Source: Gordonia soli NBRC 108243
GTDB lineage: Bacteria; Actinomycetota; Actinomycetes; Mycobacteriales; Mycobacteriaceae
Assembly: GCF_000334455.1 (NCBI RefSeq)
Contig: NZ_BANX01000025.1
Span: 1 to 64,000 of the forward strand
Direction: 5' to 3'
Length of the DNA stretch: 64,000 bases
Part shown: positions 51,272 through 62,284 of the stretch, piece after piece
Numbering within the stretch: the first letter of the stretch is position 1
Layout: the number at the start of each line of letters is the position of its first letter
Translations under genes and position numbers: made by a program
The notes under the pieces: model-generated
The model's database searches: none
What the model was told of the DNA's origin: nothing
Seen by the model: only the letters and a program-made list of their open reading frames with translations

Positions 51272-52801
51272 TCAGAGGCGACGCGCCGCCGAGCGGTAGG
51301 CCGAGATCGCGCGCTCGCCGTCGAACTCCTGGCGTGCGTCGATCCGACCGAGCACGAACATGTCCTGCGGACCGAGCGAACCGGTCGCAGCTATCTCGGC
51401 CAGCCGCGCGCGGTTGATCCGTGAGTCGTTGAAGTCGCCGAGAGCGGACTGGACCTCCTTGGCGGCCTTCGCGACGGTGCGGTACTTCTTCTTGTCCAGC
51501 GGGTCGGCCGCGTCGGCGCGATAGCGCATCTGCTTGGCGCGCTTACGGATCGTGTGGAGGTGTTCCTCCCACTCCGCCGATCCTTCCCGCAGACGAGACA
51601 GGTCGGCCCGATCCTGGGCGATCTTCTTGCGGCTCTTGGCGATGGCCTTGTCGACCGCCTCCGACGCCGCCACCTCTGCCTCCGGACCCGGTAGCGGGTC
51701 GGCGATGAGTTCGTCGATGGCGTCGAGGAGGGCGAAGTACCGCGTCGACTCCATCGCTGCCTGGGCGGCGCGGATCGCACGCGCATGCGCCGACTCCTCG
51801 GCATCGATCAACGCCGCGTGCAGATCCGGCGAGGCCGGCTCGTCACGCAGGAGCTTGGCCCCGATCTCGATCTGGACCTCCGAGTCGCGTGCGTCGCCGA
51901 GAATTCTGGCGAGCAGCTTCAGCTCGTCGTTGATGTGCGCGGTGTGCTCGGTGTCGAGCACACCCGGGTATCCGGTCAGGATGCTGCGCAGGCGGCGGGT
52001 GGCGACCCGCATCTGGTGCACCGCATCGGGTGCGTCGATGCGTACCAGCGGGTCGTAGGCGATCAGCGAGTTGCGGTGGATCGCGATGTCGGTGATCACC
52101 AGATCCAGTGCGGTGGGCCGCTTGCCGAGGTGTGGCGCGACGACGTCCGGCGTCGTGCCTATTGCACGGGCCAGCTTCGACGCGCTCGACGCCTCGCGTG
52201 CACCCGCCTTCTGCAGGGCCCGGCCCGCAGCCTTGAGCAGCTTGGTGTTGTCGGTGTCGCCGACCAGTTCGAACTCCCACTCCGACCACTCCTGGTGCCG
52301 ACCGTTCGGCAGTAGCGATCGCGCGGTGACGAGGTCCTCGCAGAGGACCGCGATGGGGTGCTGACCGGCGCCGAACAGAGTGGTCACGGTGCGCGAGGTG
52401 GAGATCGCCGCGACCGGGATGAGATGGCGCGTCCGGATGAGGGCACGCACCGGCAGGGTGAGTTCGTCGGGGACGTCGCCATCGGCCGACGCGGTGTCGA
52501 AGCCGATCTGCGTCTCGCGTCGGGCACCCGACGGTCCGGCGGGACGCTTCAGGTGCCATCCCTCGTCGGTGCCACCGGTCCTGCGCCGCAGTGTGACCCG
52601 GTTGCTCGCGAGGTCCAGGTTCTCGGTGTCGAAGTAGGTGGCGTCGAGCGCAAACGTCTCGGGCTCCGAGGTCGCGACGACCCCGGGGAGCACCCGTAGG
52701 TCGGGCGCGGGATGTCCCGCATCGACGTCGAACTTGAGCTCCACCTCGAGTTGCTCGGATGCCGGCACCGAAGTCCTGCCTTTCACGCTGTCGCCCGACA
52801 T
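51272..52801 (-). CDS. CYTH and CHAD domain protein
   Basis: Cytoplasmic protein with an N-terminal CYTH domain (ELEVELKF-type start EQLEVELKFDV near residue 17, triphosphate tunnel fold) and a C-terminal CHAD domain (about residues 215-500) with VHQMRVATRRLRS and HTIRKRAKQMRYRADA, rich in conserved His and Arg that bind polyphosphate. 509 residues, matching Rv2226 in position and domain order. CYTH proteins act on triphosphates; the exact substrate is not known. Confidence 0.9.
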   Translation of the reverse strand: MSGDSVKGRTSVPASEQLEVELKFDVDAGHPAPDLRVLPGVVATSEPETFALDATYFDTENLDLASNRVTLRRRTGGTDEGWHLKRPAGPSGARRETQIGFDTASADGDVPDELTLPVRALIRTRHLIPVAAISTSRTVTTLFGAGQHPIAVLCEDLVTARSLLPNGRHQEWSEWEFELVGDTDNTKLLKAAGRALQKAGAREASSASKLARAIGTTPDVVAPHLGKRPTALDLVITDIAIHRNSLIAYDPLVRIDAPDAVHQMRVATRRLRSILTGYPGVLDTEHTAHINDELKLLARILGDARDSEVQIEIGAKLLRDEPASPDLHAALIDAEESAHARAIRAAQAAMESTRYFALLDAIDELIADPLPGPEAEVAASEAVDKAIAKSRKKIAQDRADLSRLREGSAEWEEHLHTIRKRAKQMRYRADAADPLDKKKYRTVAKAAKEVQSALGDFNDSRINRARLAEIAATGSLGPQDMFVLGRIDARQEFDGERAISAYRSAARRL

Positions 52802-52870
52802 CGTGCCGGGTGGGGGCGCCGACGCCGGATGACGTCGGCCGGTCGACCAATTCTAGGGATGCTGCGCCGA

Positions 52871-53824
52871 TCAGCCCGCGAAGCGATCGGTGGCCTCGAT
52901 GAGGCGGTGACGGATCCCGGGTTCGTAGGAGGCGTGTCCGGCGTCGTCGACGATGTGCAGGTCGGCACCGGGCCAGGCCCGGTGGAGATCCCACGCGCTA
53001 CGTGCCGGACACACCACGTCGTAGCGTCCCTGCACGATCACACCGGGGATGTCGGCGATCCGGTCGATGTTCGCCAGGAGTTGCCCGTCGGCGATGAAGC
53101 CGTGGTTGACGAAGTAGTGGTTCTCGATGCTCGCGAAGGCGAGGTCGAACCGTGCGTTCCCGGCGTCGCCCTCGTCGGGGCGGGGGAGCAGGTAGCTGGT
53201 TTTGTGTTCCCATGCCGTCCACGCCGCCGCGGCGCGTTGCGCCACCTCCGGGTCCTCCGAGGTCAGCAGGCGATGGTAGGCCGCCACCAGGTCGCCGTCG
53301 CGCTCGCCGACCGGGATCGGTTCCAGATAGGACTCCCAGAGGTCGGGGTAGATGTGCGCGGCGCCGCCGTTGTAGTACCAGTCGATCTCGCTGCGCCGCA
53401 GCAGGAAGATGCCACGGAGGACGAGTTCGGTGACTCGTTCGGGATGGGCTTGGGCATAGGCGAGTCCGAGGGTGGATCCCCACGAGCCGCCGAAGACCTG
53501 CCAGCGGTCGACGCCCAGGTGCCCTCGGAGTGCCTCGATGTCGGCGATGAGGTGATCGGTGGTGTTCACCGACAAGTCGGCGCCGTCGGCGATGTGCGGT
53601 CGGGAGCGACCGCAACCCCGCTGGTCGAAGAGCACGATGCGGTATCGCGTGGGGTCGAAGAACCGGCGCTGATCGGGGGAGGTGCCGCCGCCCGGACCGC
53701 CGTGGACGAAGACGACGGGTTTGCCGTCGGGATCTCCCGAGGTCTCCCAGTAGATCTGCTGGCCGTCGCCGACGTCGAGGTGGCCCTGGTCGTAGGGCTC
53801 GATCTCCGGATAGAACTCCCGCAT
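52871..53824 (-). CDS. pip: Proline iminopeptidase
   Basis: Cleaves N-terminal proline from peptides, alpha/beta hydrolase of family S33. Motifs: HGGPGGG oxyanion region, FDQRGCGRSRPH, the nucleophile GGSWGSTLGL with Ser, and the C-terminal DDAGHASYE histidine. 317 residues. ATG 53824 removes a low-complexity leader and begins MREFYPEIEPY, the typical start of the family. Confidence 0.93.
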   Translation of the reverse strand: MREFYPEIEPYDQGHLDVGDGQQIYWETSGDPDGKPVVFVHGGPGGGTSPDQRRFFDPTRYRIVLFDQRGCGRSRPHIADGADLSVNTTDHLIADIEALRGHLGVDRWQVFGGSWGSTLGLAYAQAHPERVTELVLRGIFLLRRSEIDWYYNGGAAHIYPDLWESYLEPIPVGERDGDLVAAYHRLLTSEDPEVAQRAAAAWTAWEHKTSYLLPRPDEGDAGNARFDLAFASIENHYFVNHGFIADGQLLANIDRIADIPGVIVQGRYDVVCPARSAWDLHRAWPGADLHIVDDAGHASYEPGIRHRLIEATDRFAG

Positions 53825-53889
53825 GTCCCCAACCCTATTCGGCCCGCGGTGCAACTGCGTGGGACACCGTTGGCCCGCGTGCACAGGCA

Positions 53890-53965
53890 GCGTGGACGGA
53901 CGGACGCGGGTGGATGGACGGGCGCGGGTGGGCGGGCGTGGACCGGCAGCGTGGACCGGCAGTGC
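53890..53965. repeat. Short degenerate tandem repeat, intergenic
   Basis: A run of GGACGGACG, GGGTGGATGG, GCGCGGGTGGGCGG and two copies of GCGTGGACCGGCA. Low-complexity DNA between the pip start and the panB terminator, with no gene seen. Confidence 0.6.
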
Positions 53966-53999
53966 CGGCGGGGCGAACAGGACATGGGGACCGACGAAG

Positions 54000-54034
54000 C
54001 GACCCGACCGGCCTTCGACAGGCCGGTCGGGTCG
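54000..54034 (-). terminator. Terminator of panB
   Basis: A 15-bp perfect stem (54000-54014 with 54020-54034) and 5-base loop TCGAC, beginning 18 bases after the panB stop on the minus strand. Stem strength and placement fit a transcription terminator. Confidence 0.75.
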
Positions 54035-54052
54035 ATTCAGGTGATGCAGAGA

Positions 54053-54907
54053 TCAGTAGCTGTGTTCGGGGCCGGGGAAGACCCCGCGGCGCACCTCGTC
54101 GGCGTACTGCTCGGCGGCCGTGCGCAGTTCGCCGCCGACGTCACCGAAGCGCTTGACGAACTTGGCGGTCTTGCCGTGGGTGAACCCGGCCATGTCCTGC
54201 CAGACCAGCACCTGCGCGTCGGTCTCGTTGCCGGCGCCGATACCGACCGTCGGGATGGTGAGCTTGCGGGTGATCTGGGCGGCCACGTCGGCGGGCACCA
54301 TCTCCATCACGACCGAGAAGGCTCCGGCCTCCTGGACTGCGATGGCATCGGCGATCAGCTGGTCGGCTGCGTCGCCACGTCCTTGGACGCGGAAGCCGCC
54401 GAGACCGTTGACACTCTGCGGGGTGAAGCCGATGTGGCCCATCACCGGGATGCCTGCGGCCGTGAGGGTCGCGATCTGGTCGGCGATGCGCTCGCCGCCC
54501 TCGATCTTGATCGCGTGGACGCCGGCCTCCTTGAAGAAGCGCACGGCGGACTCCAGGGCCTGCTGCGGTCCCGCCTCGTAGGCGCCGAACGGCAGGTCGG
54601 CCACGACCAGAGCGTGCGGGGCGCCGCGAACGACGGCGCGGGCCAGCGGGATGAGTTCGTCGACGCTGACCGGGATGGTCGTGTCGTAGCCGTACACCAC
54701 GTTGGCCGCCGAGTCGCCGACCAGGAGTACGGGTATCTCGGCATCGTCGAAGATGCGTGCGCTGGAGTAGTCGTACGCGGTGAGCATCGACCACTTCTCG
54801 CCCTCTGCCTTCATCTGCGCGAGATGGTGCACGCGCGTGATGCGGCGAGGCTTTGCGGTGGAATCGGCGGAGGGGCGCAGAGCGCCATAGACCGAGGAAT
54901 CGGACAT
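54053..54907 (-). CDS. panB: 3-methyl-2-oxobutanoate hydroxymethyltransferase
   Basis: Makes ketopantoate from 2-oxoisovalerate, using methylenetetrahydrofolate, in pantothenate and coenzyme A synthesis. TIM-barrel with the metal ligands in [11 protein letters not shown] and KIEGG, and the catalytic glutamate in VVMEMVP. Later motif [14 protein letters not shown]. 284 residues from ATG 54907, typical length. Position matches Rv2225. Divergent from the lipoprotein esterase. Confidence 0.95.
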   Translation of the reverse strand: MSDSSVYGALRPSADSTAKPRRITRVHHLAQMKAEGEKWSMLTAYDYSSARIFDDAEIPVLLVGDSAANVVYGYDTTIPVSVDELIPLARAVVRGAPHALVVADLPFGAYEAGPQQALESAVRFFKEAGVHAIKIEGGERIADQIATLTAAGIPVMGHIGFTPQSVNGLGGFRVQGRGDAADQLIADAIAVQEAGAFSVVMEMVPADVAAQITRKLTIPTVGIGAGNETDAQVLVWQDMAGFTHGKTAKFVKRFGDVGGELRTAAEQYADEVRRGVFPGPEHSY

Positions 54908-55048
54908 CGTCGTCTCTTTCTGCCTCGAGTCCCGCATGGCGGGTACCCGGGTGGGTGTCGGACGTGTCCATTGTGGCACTGGTCGGCTACCGGCAGGCCG
55001 GCGTGACCTGTGGTTTCGGTCACAGACGAGGATCACTAGGATTCGGTC

Positions 55049-56743
55049 ATGCCCGGGTGTCCGCCGCCGACCGGCGCCGCTCCCGCGGTGCGCCGACACC
55101 GCTTCGCCCTCCGTCGCCGACGCTGGTCGGTGACGGGCGCGACGCTCGTCACCGCGCTCGCGGTGGCCGGGTGCGCCACCGTCCCCGACTCGTCGCCCGC
55201 AGCGACGTCGGGCCCGTCGATCACGGAGCGGCAGACAGCGGCTCCCGTGATCCCGATCGAGTGGAAGGCGTGCGGGGGCACCGGCGACGTCGACGACCCC
55301 GCGATTGCCCGACGACTGCAGTGCGGCACGCTGAGTGTGCCTGTGCGGCAGTCCGATCCGTCGGCCGGGACGTTCTCCGTCGCGGTCGCTCGACTGGCCG
55401 CGGGTGGCCCGACACGGCGGGGCTCGGTCGTGATCAATCCCGGCGGTCCCGGAGCGTCCGGAGTGGATCATCTCATCGGCGACGCCGAGAACCTCGCCGG
55501 ACAGACATTCGCCGGCGAGTTCGACGTCGTCGCCTTCGACCCACGGGGCGTCGGCCGATCGGAGCCGGTGGTCCGGTGTCGTACCGATGCCGAACGTGAT
55601 GCCGAGCGCGCCACCGACTACGGCGATCGATCACCGGGTGGGGTCGCACGGGTCGAGGATCACCTGCGCGACGTCGTCGCCGGCTGTCGGGAACACACGC
55701 CCGCAGCACTGCTCACATCGGTCGGGACGAGCCATGTGGTCGACGACCTGGAGGTCCTGCGCGCTGCACTCGGTGACGAGCGGCTGACCTACGTGGGGTT
55801 CTCCTACGGCAGTCGGATCGGACTGGAGTACCAGCGCCGACACCCGGATCGCGTGCGGGCTCTCGTGTCCGACGGTCCGGTCGATCCCGACGCCGACCCG
55901 ATCGGCGCATCGACCGCGCAGGCCGCCGCGTTCCAGCGCGTGTTCGATGCGTTCGCCCGTGACTGCGCGACCGCTCCGGACTGTCCACTGGCGGATCGTC
56001 CTGCCGGCGCCTTGGCCGCGTACCACCGCCTCGTGCGCCCCCTGGTGACCCGCCCGGTTCCGGCAGGTGCGGGACGTGTGCTGACACAGGCGGACTCGGA
56101 GACCGCCACCAGTGCCGCGCTGTACCAGCGATCGCTCTGGCCGGTGCTCCGACTCGCGCTGAGACGCCTGGCCGACGGTGACGGGACACTGCTGCTGGCG
56201 TTGGCCGACCGATACGAGGGGCGGGGTGACGACGGTCGGTACGACAACTCCCAGGACGCCTTCACCGCGATCCGGTGCGCCGACGACCCGCGGCTGCCGG
56301 ACCGTGCAGCCTATGACCGACTGGACGGCGACCTGCGTCGGGCGGCGCCGTATCGCGACGACGGTCGGGGGACCGGCCGCGGAGTGCTGAGCATCTGCGC
56401 CTTCTGGCCGGAATCCGGCGCCGGCTCGCCGGCAACGGTCCCGTCGAGCAGCGCCCCGTCGGACACTGCCCGGTCGAACAGTGCCCCGCCGGGCAATGAC
56501 CCGTCGAACGCCGGCCCGGCCGGTGGTGCCGTCGCCGGGCGTGGACTGATGATCGCCACCACCGACGACCCCGCCACGCCCTATGCGACAGGGCGTGACC
56601 TGGCCCGCTCCACCGACTCGGTGCTGGTCACCGTCAAGGGGGCCGGGCACACCGCGTCGCTGCGCGGTGACGCCTGCGTCGACCGGGTCGTCAACGACTA
56701 CGTCGTCCGTCTCACGCTGCCGCCAGCGGCTCTCACATGCTGA
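55049..56743 (+). CDS. CaeA-like lipoprotein esterase/protease (TAP-like alpha/beta hydrolase)
   Basis: Exported lipoprotein hydrolase. Signal peptide and lipobox end at VAGC (Cys42). The alpha/beta hydrolase core has [21 protein letters not shown] and nucleophile [10 protein letters not shown], with a TAP-like C-terminal domain; the catalytic histidine is in GAGHTAS. M. tuberculosis Rv2224c (CaeA/Hip1) and Rv2223c are relatives at this place; Rv2224c is a cell-envelope serine hydrolase important for virulence. Here only one copy is present, and a Ser/Pro/Asn-rich insert encoded by five 15-bp repeats (56441-56515) interrupts the second half. Confidence 0.88.
   Translation: MPGCPPPTGAAPAVRRHRFALRRRRWSVTGATLVTALAVAGCATVPDSSPAATSGPSITERQTAAPVIPIEWKACGGTGDVDDPAIARRLQCGTLSVPVRQSDPSAGTFSVAVARLAAGGPTRRGSVVINPGGPGASGVDHLIGDAENLAGQTFAGEFDVVAFDPRGVGRSEPVVRCRTDAERDAERATDYGDRSPGGVARVEDHLRDVVAGCREHTPAALLTSVGTSHVVDDLEVLRAALGDERLTYVGFSYGSRIGLEYQRRHPDRVRALVSDGPVDPDADPIGASTAQAAAFQRVFDAFARDCATAPDCPLADRPAGALAAYHRLVRPLVTRPVPAGAGRVLTQADSETATSAALYQRSLWPVLRLALRRLADGDGTLLLALADRYEGRGDDGRYDNSQDAFTAIRCADDPRLPDRAAYDRLDGDLRRAAPYRDDGRGTGRGVLSICAFWPESGAGSPATVPSSSAPSDTARSNSAPPGNDPSNAGPAGGAVAGRGLMIATTDDPATPYATGRDLARSTDSVLVTVKGAGHTASLRGDACVDRVVNDYVVRLTLPPAALTC
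56441..56515 (+). repeat. Five 15-bp tandem repeats inside the esterase gene
   Basis: Units starting at 56441, 56456, 56471, 56486 and 56501 share CCGTCGAACAGTGCC with changes. In frame, they encode [20 protein letters not shown] and PSNAG, a flexible insert in the C-terminal half of the enzyme. Confidence 0.85.
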
Positions 56744-56827
56744 GATTCGCGCTGTAAAGCCGCAGCATATCGAGTTCGAATTGCAGATGTAACACGGATT
56801 TAACAGGCTACTTCTAATGTCCGGGAC

Positions 56828-58168
56828 ATGGATCGCCAAAAGGAATTCGTGCTGCGGACCCTCGAAGAGCGCGACATCCGATTCGTTCGATTGTGGTTCA
56901 CCGACGTCTTGGGATACCTGAAATCCGTGGCGATCGCGCCGGCCGAACTCGAAGGCGCGTTCGCCGAGGGCATCGGCTTCGACGGCTCCGCGATCGAGGG
57001 CTTCTCGCGGGTGTCCGAGGCCGACACCGTCGCCAAGCCCGATCCCTCGACCTTCCAGATCCTGCCCTGGACCACCTCCAGCGGCCGCCATCACTCGGCG
57101 CGCATGTTCTGCGACATCGCGATGCCGGACGGTACCCCCAGCTGGGCCGACTCCCGACACGTGTTGCGCCGCCAGCTGAACAAGGCCGCCGACCAAGGCT
57201 TCAGTTGCTACGTCCACCCGGAGATCGAGTTCTTCCTCCTCAAGGAGGCGCCCCTGGACGGCAGCGTGCCGGTGCCCGCCGACTCGGGCGGCTACTTCGA
57301 TCAGGCAGTCCACGACTCCGCACCGAACTTCCGTCGCCACGCCATCGACGCACTGGAGTCGATGGGCATCTCGGTGGAGTTCTCGCATCACGAGGGTGCG
57401 CCGGGACAACAGGAGATCGACCTCCGGTACGCCGACGCATTGCTGATGGCCGACAACGTGATGACCTTCCGATACGTCATCAAGGAGGTCGCGATCGGCG
57501 AGGGCACCTGGGCGACCTTCATGCCGAAGCCGTTCAGCGAACACCCCGGCTCGGCGATGCACACGCACCTGAGCCTGTTCGAGGGTGACACCAACGCCTT
57601 CCACAACCCCGACGACCCGATGCAACTGTCGACGACCGGCAAGAAGTTCATCGCCGGCATCCTGCATCACGCACACGAGATCAGCGCTGTCACCAACCAG
57701 TGGGTCAACAGCTACAAGCGACTCATCCACGGCGGTGAGGCCCCGACAGCCGCCACCTGGGGTGGAGCCAACCGCTCGGCACTCGTGCGGTTGCCGCTGT
57801 ACACCCCCAACAAGGCGTCGTCGCGACGCATCGAGGTCCGCAGCCCCGACTCGGCCTGCAACCCGTACCTCACCTTCGCTGTGCTGCTGGCCGCGGGACT
57901 CAAGGGCATCGAGGAGGACTACGACCTGCCCGACGAGGCCGAGGACGATGTCTGGGCCCTCACCCCGGCCGAGCGTCGGGCGATGGGGTACCGCGAACTG
58001 CCCGGCAGCCTGGCCGATGCGCTGAACGAGATGGAGAAGTCCGAACTGGTCGCCGAGGCCCTCGGCGAGCATGTCTTCGACTACTTCCTGCGGAACAAGT
58101 GGGCCGAGTGGACCAACTACCGCAGCCTGGTCACGCCGTTCGAGCTCCGCAACTACCTGCCGCTGTAA
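56828..58168 (+). CDS. glnA2: Glutamine synthetase GlnA2
   Basis: Type I glutamine synthetase paralogue; in Streptomyces and mycobacteria such paralogues (GlnA2) have roles apart from the main enzyme and may act on polyamines. 446 residues with the substrate region DGSAIEGFSRV, the metal-binding EIEFFLL and the HTHLSLF histidine region, and NRSALVRLP. The C-terminal DLPDEAEDDVW stretch replaces the adenylylated-tyrosine motif of the GlnA1 form, so GlnE is unlikely to modify it. Next to glnE as in Rv2222c. Confidence 0.9.
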   Translation: MDRQKEFVLRTLEERDIRFVRLWFTDVLGYLKSVAIAPAELEGAFAEGIGFDGSAIEGFSRVSEADTVAKPDPSTFQILPWTTSSGRHHSARMFCDIAMPDGTPSWADSRHVLRRQLNKAADQGFSCYVHPEIEFFLLKEAPLDGSVPVPADSGGYFDQAVHDSAPNFRRHAIDALESMGISVEFSHHEGAPGQQEIDLRYADALLMADNVMTFRYVIKEVAIGEGTWATFMPKPFSEHPGSAMHTHLSLFEGDTNAFHNPDDPMQLSTTGKKFIAGILHHAHEISAVTNQWVNSYKRLIHGGEAPTAATWGGANRSALVRLPLYTPNKASSRRIEVRSPDSACNPYLTFAVLLAAGLKGIEEDYDLPDEAEDDVWALTPAERRAMGYRELPGSLADALNEMEKSELVAEALGEHVFDYFLRNKWAEWTNYRSLVTPFELRNYLPL

Positions 58169-58295
58169 CCATTTGCCGCGGTGACGGCGCCGACGGTTCG
58201 CCGCTCGACGGTATAGGTGGCCGCTGACCGGTCGCGTACACGCCGGTAGGAGCACCGCCAGGTGACATCTGGCCCGCGCCCGCTACCTTTTGGGT

Positions 58296-61200
58296 GTGAC
58301 ATCGATTCCTGGACGGGGGCGCGCCCGCGTGCCCAGCGCCGGCCGCCTCGGGCTGTTGGAGCCGTCGGCGCGCGCCGACCTCGCCGACCTCGGGTGGTCC
58401 AACGAAGAGAGCGTCGACGTCCTGTGGTCGTTGTCGAGGGCACCCGACGCCGATCTGACGCTCCGCACCCTGATCCGGCTGCACGCCGCGCTGTCGGCAC
58501 AGGAGTGGTCGGAGATTGACGAACTCCTGCGGACCGACAAGGGTTTCCGCGGTCGACTCTTCGGGGTGCTCGGGTCCTCCGACGCCCTCGGCGACCACCT
58601 GGCCGCCGAGCCGTCGGGGTGGCGACTCCTGGTGCCCGCCGAACTCCCGGACATCGACGAGGTCTACCGGCGGATGCTGGGTGCGGTCGACGCGCAGCCC
58701 GACACCACGGGGCCTACCGGTGCCGGAGATCCCGAGCGGCCCGACAAGATCTATCGTGCAGGCGTCACCGGGCCACCCGCGGTCATCGCGCTACGGACCG
58801 CCTACCGCGATCTCGTCCTCCAGTTGGCCGCACACGATGTCGCCCCGACGGTCGAGGACGAGCCCGTCATGTGGCTGTCGGAGGTCGGCGGACGCCTGTC
58901 CGACCTCGCCGACGCGGCCCTCACCGCATCGTTGGCCGTCGCGATCGCGGAGGTGTGTGGTGACGACCCGCTGTCGGTGCGGCTGGCCGTCATCGCGATG
59001 GGCAAATGCGGTGCCCGCGAACTGAACTACGTCAGCGACGTCGACATCGTCTTCGTCAGTGAGCCGGCCGACGGGACCTCGGCGCGCATCGCGGGTGAGT
59101 TGATGCGAGTCGGTTCGATGGCGTTCTTCGAGGTCGACGCCGCACTGCGCCCCGAGGGCAAGGCCGGTGCACTGACCCGCACCCTGGAATCGCATCTGGC
59201 CTACTACAACCGGTGGGCCAAGACGTGGGAGTTCCAGGCCCTGTTGAAGGCCCGCGCGATGACCGGCGACCTCGCCCTCGCCCAGCAGTACATCGATGCC
59301 GTGGAGCCGCTCATCTGGCATGCCGCCGAGCGCGAGGACTTCGTGCCCGAGGTGCAGTCGATGCGCCGGCGTGTCGAGTCGCTGGTGCCCGAGGATCAGC
59401 GGCATCGCAATCTCAAGTTGGGCAGCGGCGGCCTGCGCGACGTCGAGTTCGCGGTGCAGCTCCTGCAGATGGTCCACGGTCGGGTCGACGAGTCCCTGCG
59501 CGTGCAGTCGACCGTCGACGCACTGGGGGCGCTGACCGCCGGCGGTTACGTCGGTCGCGACGACGGCGCGAATCTCGCTGCGTCGTACGAGTTCCTCCGG
59601 CTGCTGGAACACCGACTGCAACTGCAGCGGCTGAGTCGTACGCATCTGCTGCCGGAGTTCGACGACGAGGCGAACATGCGCTGGCTGGCGCGCGCCGCGC
59701 ACATCCGTCAGGAAGGCGAGCTCGACGCGCCAGGGGTGCTACGTGAGGAATTGCGCCGGCAGAGTCTCCGAGTGCGTCGACTACACGAGAAGCTCTTCTA
59801 CCGACCGCTGCTGGATGCCGCGACGCGGTTCAACACCGACGAGTTGACGCTGTCGGACTCGTCGGCCGAACGTCGCCTGTCCGCGCTCGGCTACGCGATG
59901 CCTGACCGCGCGCTCAACCACATCCGGGCACTGGCGTCGTCACCGGGCCGCCGCGGCCAGGTGCAGTTGCTGATCCTGCCGGGGTTGCTCGAATGGATCG
60001 GCCGCACACCGGATCCCGATGCCGGACTGTTGAACTACCGTCGTTTGTGCGACGAGATGTCGAATGCGGACTGGTTCCTGCGGTTGCTGCGCGACGACGG
60101 TGTGGTGGCCGAGCGCCTGATGAAGGTGCTGGGCACGTCGGAGTTCATCGCCGACCTGCTGATGCGCTCGCCCGAGGTGATCCACCTGTACTCCGACGGC
60201 GCGAACGGACCGAAGCTGTGCGACACCCGTCCGTCGGATGTGGCTCGGGGTCTGATCGCCTCCACGGTCCGCCAGCCGGATCTGAAACGTGCCGTCGCCG
60301 CGGCACGTTCGCATCGGCGCGCCGAACTCGCGCGCATCGCGTCGGCCGACATCCTCGGCATGATGGACGTCCCGGACGTCTGCGAGGCCCTGTCCCGCGT
60401 ATGGGCCGGCGTCCTCAACGCCTCGCTGACCGTGGTCATCGCGGAGTCCGAGCGGGAACGGTCGGAACCCGCGCCCGCGCAGATCGCGGTGATCGGGATG
60501 GGACGACTCGGCGGTGGTGAACTCGGCTACGGCAGTGATGCGGACGTGCTGTTCGTCTGTCGACCGAATCCGGACGTCGACGAGTCCGCGGCGGTGCGGT
60601 GGTCGCAGACCATCGCCGAGAAGGTCCGCACCATGCTGGGTTCGCCGAGTGCCGACCCGCCGCTGGAGGTCGACACCGGCTTGCGGCCCGAGGGCCGCAA
60701 CGGCCCGGTGGTGCGCACTCTCGCAGCGTATGCGGCCTATTACGAGCAGTGGGCGCAGCCGTGGGAGATCCAGGCGCTCCTGCGTGCGCACCAGGTGGCC
60801 GGCGACGAACAGCTCGGCATCGACTTCCTGCACATGGCCGATCGCATCCGCTACCCCGAGGGCGGGGTGTCGGCGGATGCGGTGAAGGAGATCCGTCGGA
60901 TCAAGGCGCGCGTCGACTCCGAGCGTCTTCCGCGCGGGGCGGATCCGGCCACCCACACCAAACTCGGCCGTGGTGGGCTCGCCGACGTCGAGTGGACCGT
61001 CCAGCTGATGCAGCTCCGGTACGCGCACAGTCATCCGACGCTGCACAACACCTCGACGCTCGAGTCGCTCGATGCCATCGGGTCGGCGGAGCTGCTCTCG
61101 GAGAGCGACGTGAGCTTGTTGAAAGAGGCATGGCTGACCGCGACCAAGGCGCGCAATGCCTTGGTCCTGGTGCGTGGCAAGCCGGTCGATCAGCTACCCG

Positions 61201-61334
61201 GTCCGGGTAAGCAGCTGCGTGCAATCGCCTACGCGGCCGGATGGCCGGAGGACCAGGCTCCCGAGTTCCTGGACAACTACCTGCGGGTCACCCGTCGTGC
61301 GAAAGCGGTGGTACGCAAGGTGTTCGGCGCATGA
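58296..61334 (+). CDS. glnE: Bifunctional glutamine synthetase adenylyl-transferase/removase
   Basis: Adds and removes AMP on the GlnA1 tyrosine to set its activity. Two nucleotidyltransferase-like halves are visible in the 1,012-residue protein: the N-terminal removase motif GSGG...DVEF around 374-385 and the C-terminal ATase motif [17 protein letters not shown] near 730-746, with later [11 protein letters not shown]. The first half includes [17 protein letters not shown], the paired metal site. GTG 58296 gives the start. It overlaps the next gene by four bases. Rv2221c position. Confidence 0.93.
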   Translation: MTSIPGRGRARVPSAGRLGLLEPSARADLADLGWSNEESVDVLWSLSRAPDADLTLRTLIRLHAALSAQEWSEIDELLRTDKGFRGRLFGVLGSSDALGDHLAAEPSGWRLLVPAELPDIDEVYRRMLGAVDAQPDTTGPTGAGDPERPDKIYRAGVTGPPAVIALRTAYRDLVLQLAAHDVAPTVEDEPVMWLSEVGGRLSDLADAALTASLAVAIAEVCGDDPLSVRLAVIAMGKCGARELNYVSDVDIVFVSEPADGTSARIAGELMRVGSMAFFEVDAALRPEGKAGALTRTLESHLAYYNRWAKTWEFQALLKARAMTGDLALAQQYIDAVEPLIWHAAEREDFVPEVQSMRRRVESLVPEDQRHRNLKLGSGGLRDVEFAVQLLQMVHGRVDESLRVQSTVDALGALTAGGYVGRDDGANLAASYEFLRLLEHRLQLQRLSRTHLLPEFDDEANMRWLARAAHIRQEGELDAPGVLREELRRQSLRVRRLHEKLFYRPLLDAATRFNTDELTLSDSSAERRLSALGYAMPDRALNHIRALASSPGRRGQVQLLILPGLLEWIGRTPDPDAGLLNYRRLCDEMSNADWFLRLLRDDGVVAERLMKVLGTSEFIADLLMRSPEVIHLYSDGANGPKLCDTRPSDVARGLIASTVRQPDLKRAVAAARSHRRAELARIASADILGMMDVPDVCEALSRVWAGVLNASLTVVIAESERERSEPAPAQIAVIGMGRLGGGELGYGSDADVLFVCRPNPDVDESAAVRWSQTIAEKVRTMLGSPSADPPLEVDTGLRPEGRNGPVVRTLAAYAAYYEQWAQPWEIQALLRAHQVAGDEQLGIDFLHMADRIRYPEGGVSADAVKEIRRIKARVDSERLPRGADPATHTKLGRGGLADVEWTVQLMQLRYAHSHPTLHNTSTLESLDAIGSAELLSESDVSLLKEAWLTATKARNALVLVRGKPVDQLPGPGKQLRAIAYAAGWPEDQAPEFLDNYLRVTRRAKAVVRKVFGA

Positions 61335-62284
61335 TCTTCCGAGCTCTCGGGTTCCTGACCTTGATGGTCGGATGGGCTTTGGTGGCCGCCACCGGCCTCG
61401 CGATCTGGTTGCACTACTACCCGTCACGCGGCGATCTGGCGCTGTACCTCACCAGCGCGGTTCCCTTCGCCCTGGTCGCCGGCGCCGTGGCGATCCTGCT
61501 GTTCGCAGCTTTCCGACGGTGGTTCATGTTGCTCATCGCGCTGGTCGTCACGGCGGGCGTCGCATTCACCCAGGCCCCGCTGTTCATCGCGCGGACCGCG
61601 CCCACCGGAGGTGAGCCGATCACGGTGATGTCGTCGAACGTCCTGTTCGGCGGCGCCGACATCGACGAACTCGCCGAGCGTGTCCGCAGCGAGGACGTCG
61701 ACTTCCTCTCGCTGCAGGAGGTGACCGCCGAGACACTGGATCGCGTCCGGCGCAGTTCCATCGGTGCCCAATTGCCGCACATCCACGCGATTCCCGGCGT
61801 CTACGCGGCCGGGACGGCGATGTTGAGTCGGTTCCCGCTCACCGAGCAGGCCGAGGTGCCCGACACCGTGTTGCGTAACCTGACCGCCCGCACGGATCTG
61901 CCCGGTGCGCCGGCGACCCAGATGCTCGCGCTGCATCCGGCAGCACCGTTGCGTGGCAAGGTGCACTACTGGGTCGAGGACATGGAGAAGCTCGACGCGC
62001 ACCTCGCCGCAATGCCTGGCGGTCGCGCGATCGCGGCGGGCGACTTCAACTCCACCTGGGATCACGCCCGATTCCGCGGTCTGCTGCGGCACGGGTTCCA
62101 GGACGCGACGGATCAGTCCGGTGCCGGATTCCAGCCGAGCTATCCCACTGATCGTCTCGGTCACCGGCCCTTCATCGCCATCGATCACGTCATCGTGCGC
62201 GGATTCGTCGCTACCTCCCTGCACACGTTCACGCTGAGCGGTTCCGATCACCGCTCGGTGGTGGTAACACTGGTGCCATCATGA
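61331..62284 (+). CDS. Membrane endonuclease/exonuclease/phosphatase-family protein
   Basis: 317-residue protein with three N-terminal membrane segments (about residues 5-100) followed by an EEP (DNase I-like) domain outside the membrane: [29 protein letters not shown] and SDHRSVVV. These are the metal and catalytic residues of a Mg-dependent phosphodiesterase or phosphatase. ATG 61331 overlaps the glnE stop (ATGA), and its own stop overlaps the heme oxygenase start. Family members degrade nucleotides, lipids or phospho-sugars; the substrate is unknown. Confidence 0.85.
   Translation: MIFRALGFLTLMVGWALVAATGLAIWLHYYPSRGDLALYLTSAVPFALVAGAVAILLFAAFRRWFMLLIALVVTAGVAFTQAPLFIARTAPTGGEPITVMSSNVLFGGADIDELAERVRSEDVDFLSLQEVTAETLDRVRRSSIGAQLPHIHAIPGVYAAGTAMLSRFPLTEQAEVPDTVLRNLTARTDLPGAPATQMLALHPAAPLRGKVHYWVEDMEKLDAHLAAMPGGRAIAAGDFNSTWDHARFRGLLRHGFQDATDQSGAGFQPSYPTDRLGHRPFIAIDHVIVRGFVATSLHTFTLSGSDHRSVVVTLVPS

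Noticed and set aside
55631..58255. Minus-strand frame of 874 residues opposite the CaeA-like gene and glnA2
   Set aside because: Shadow across two well conserved plus-strand genes.
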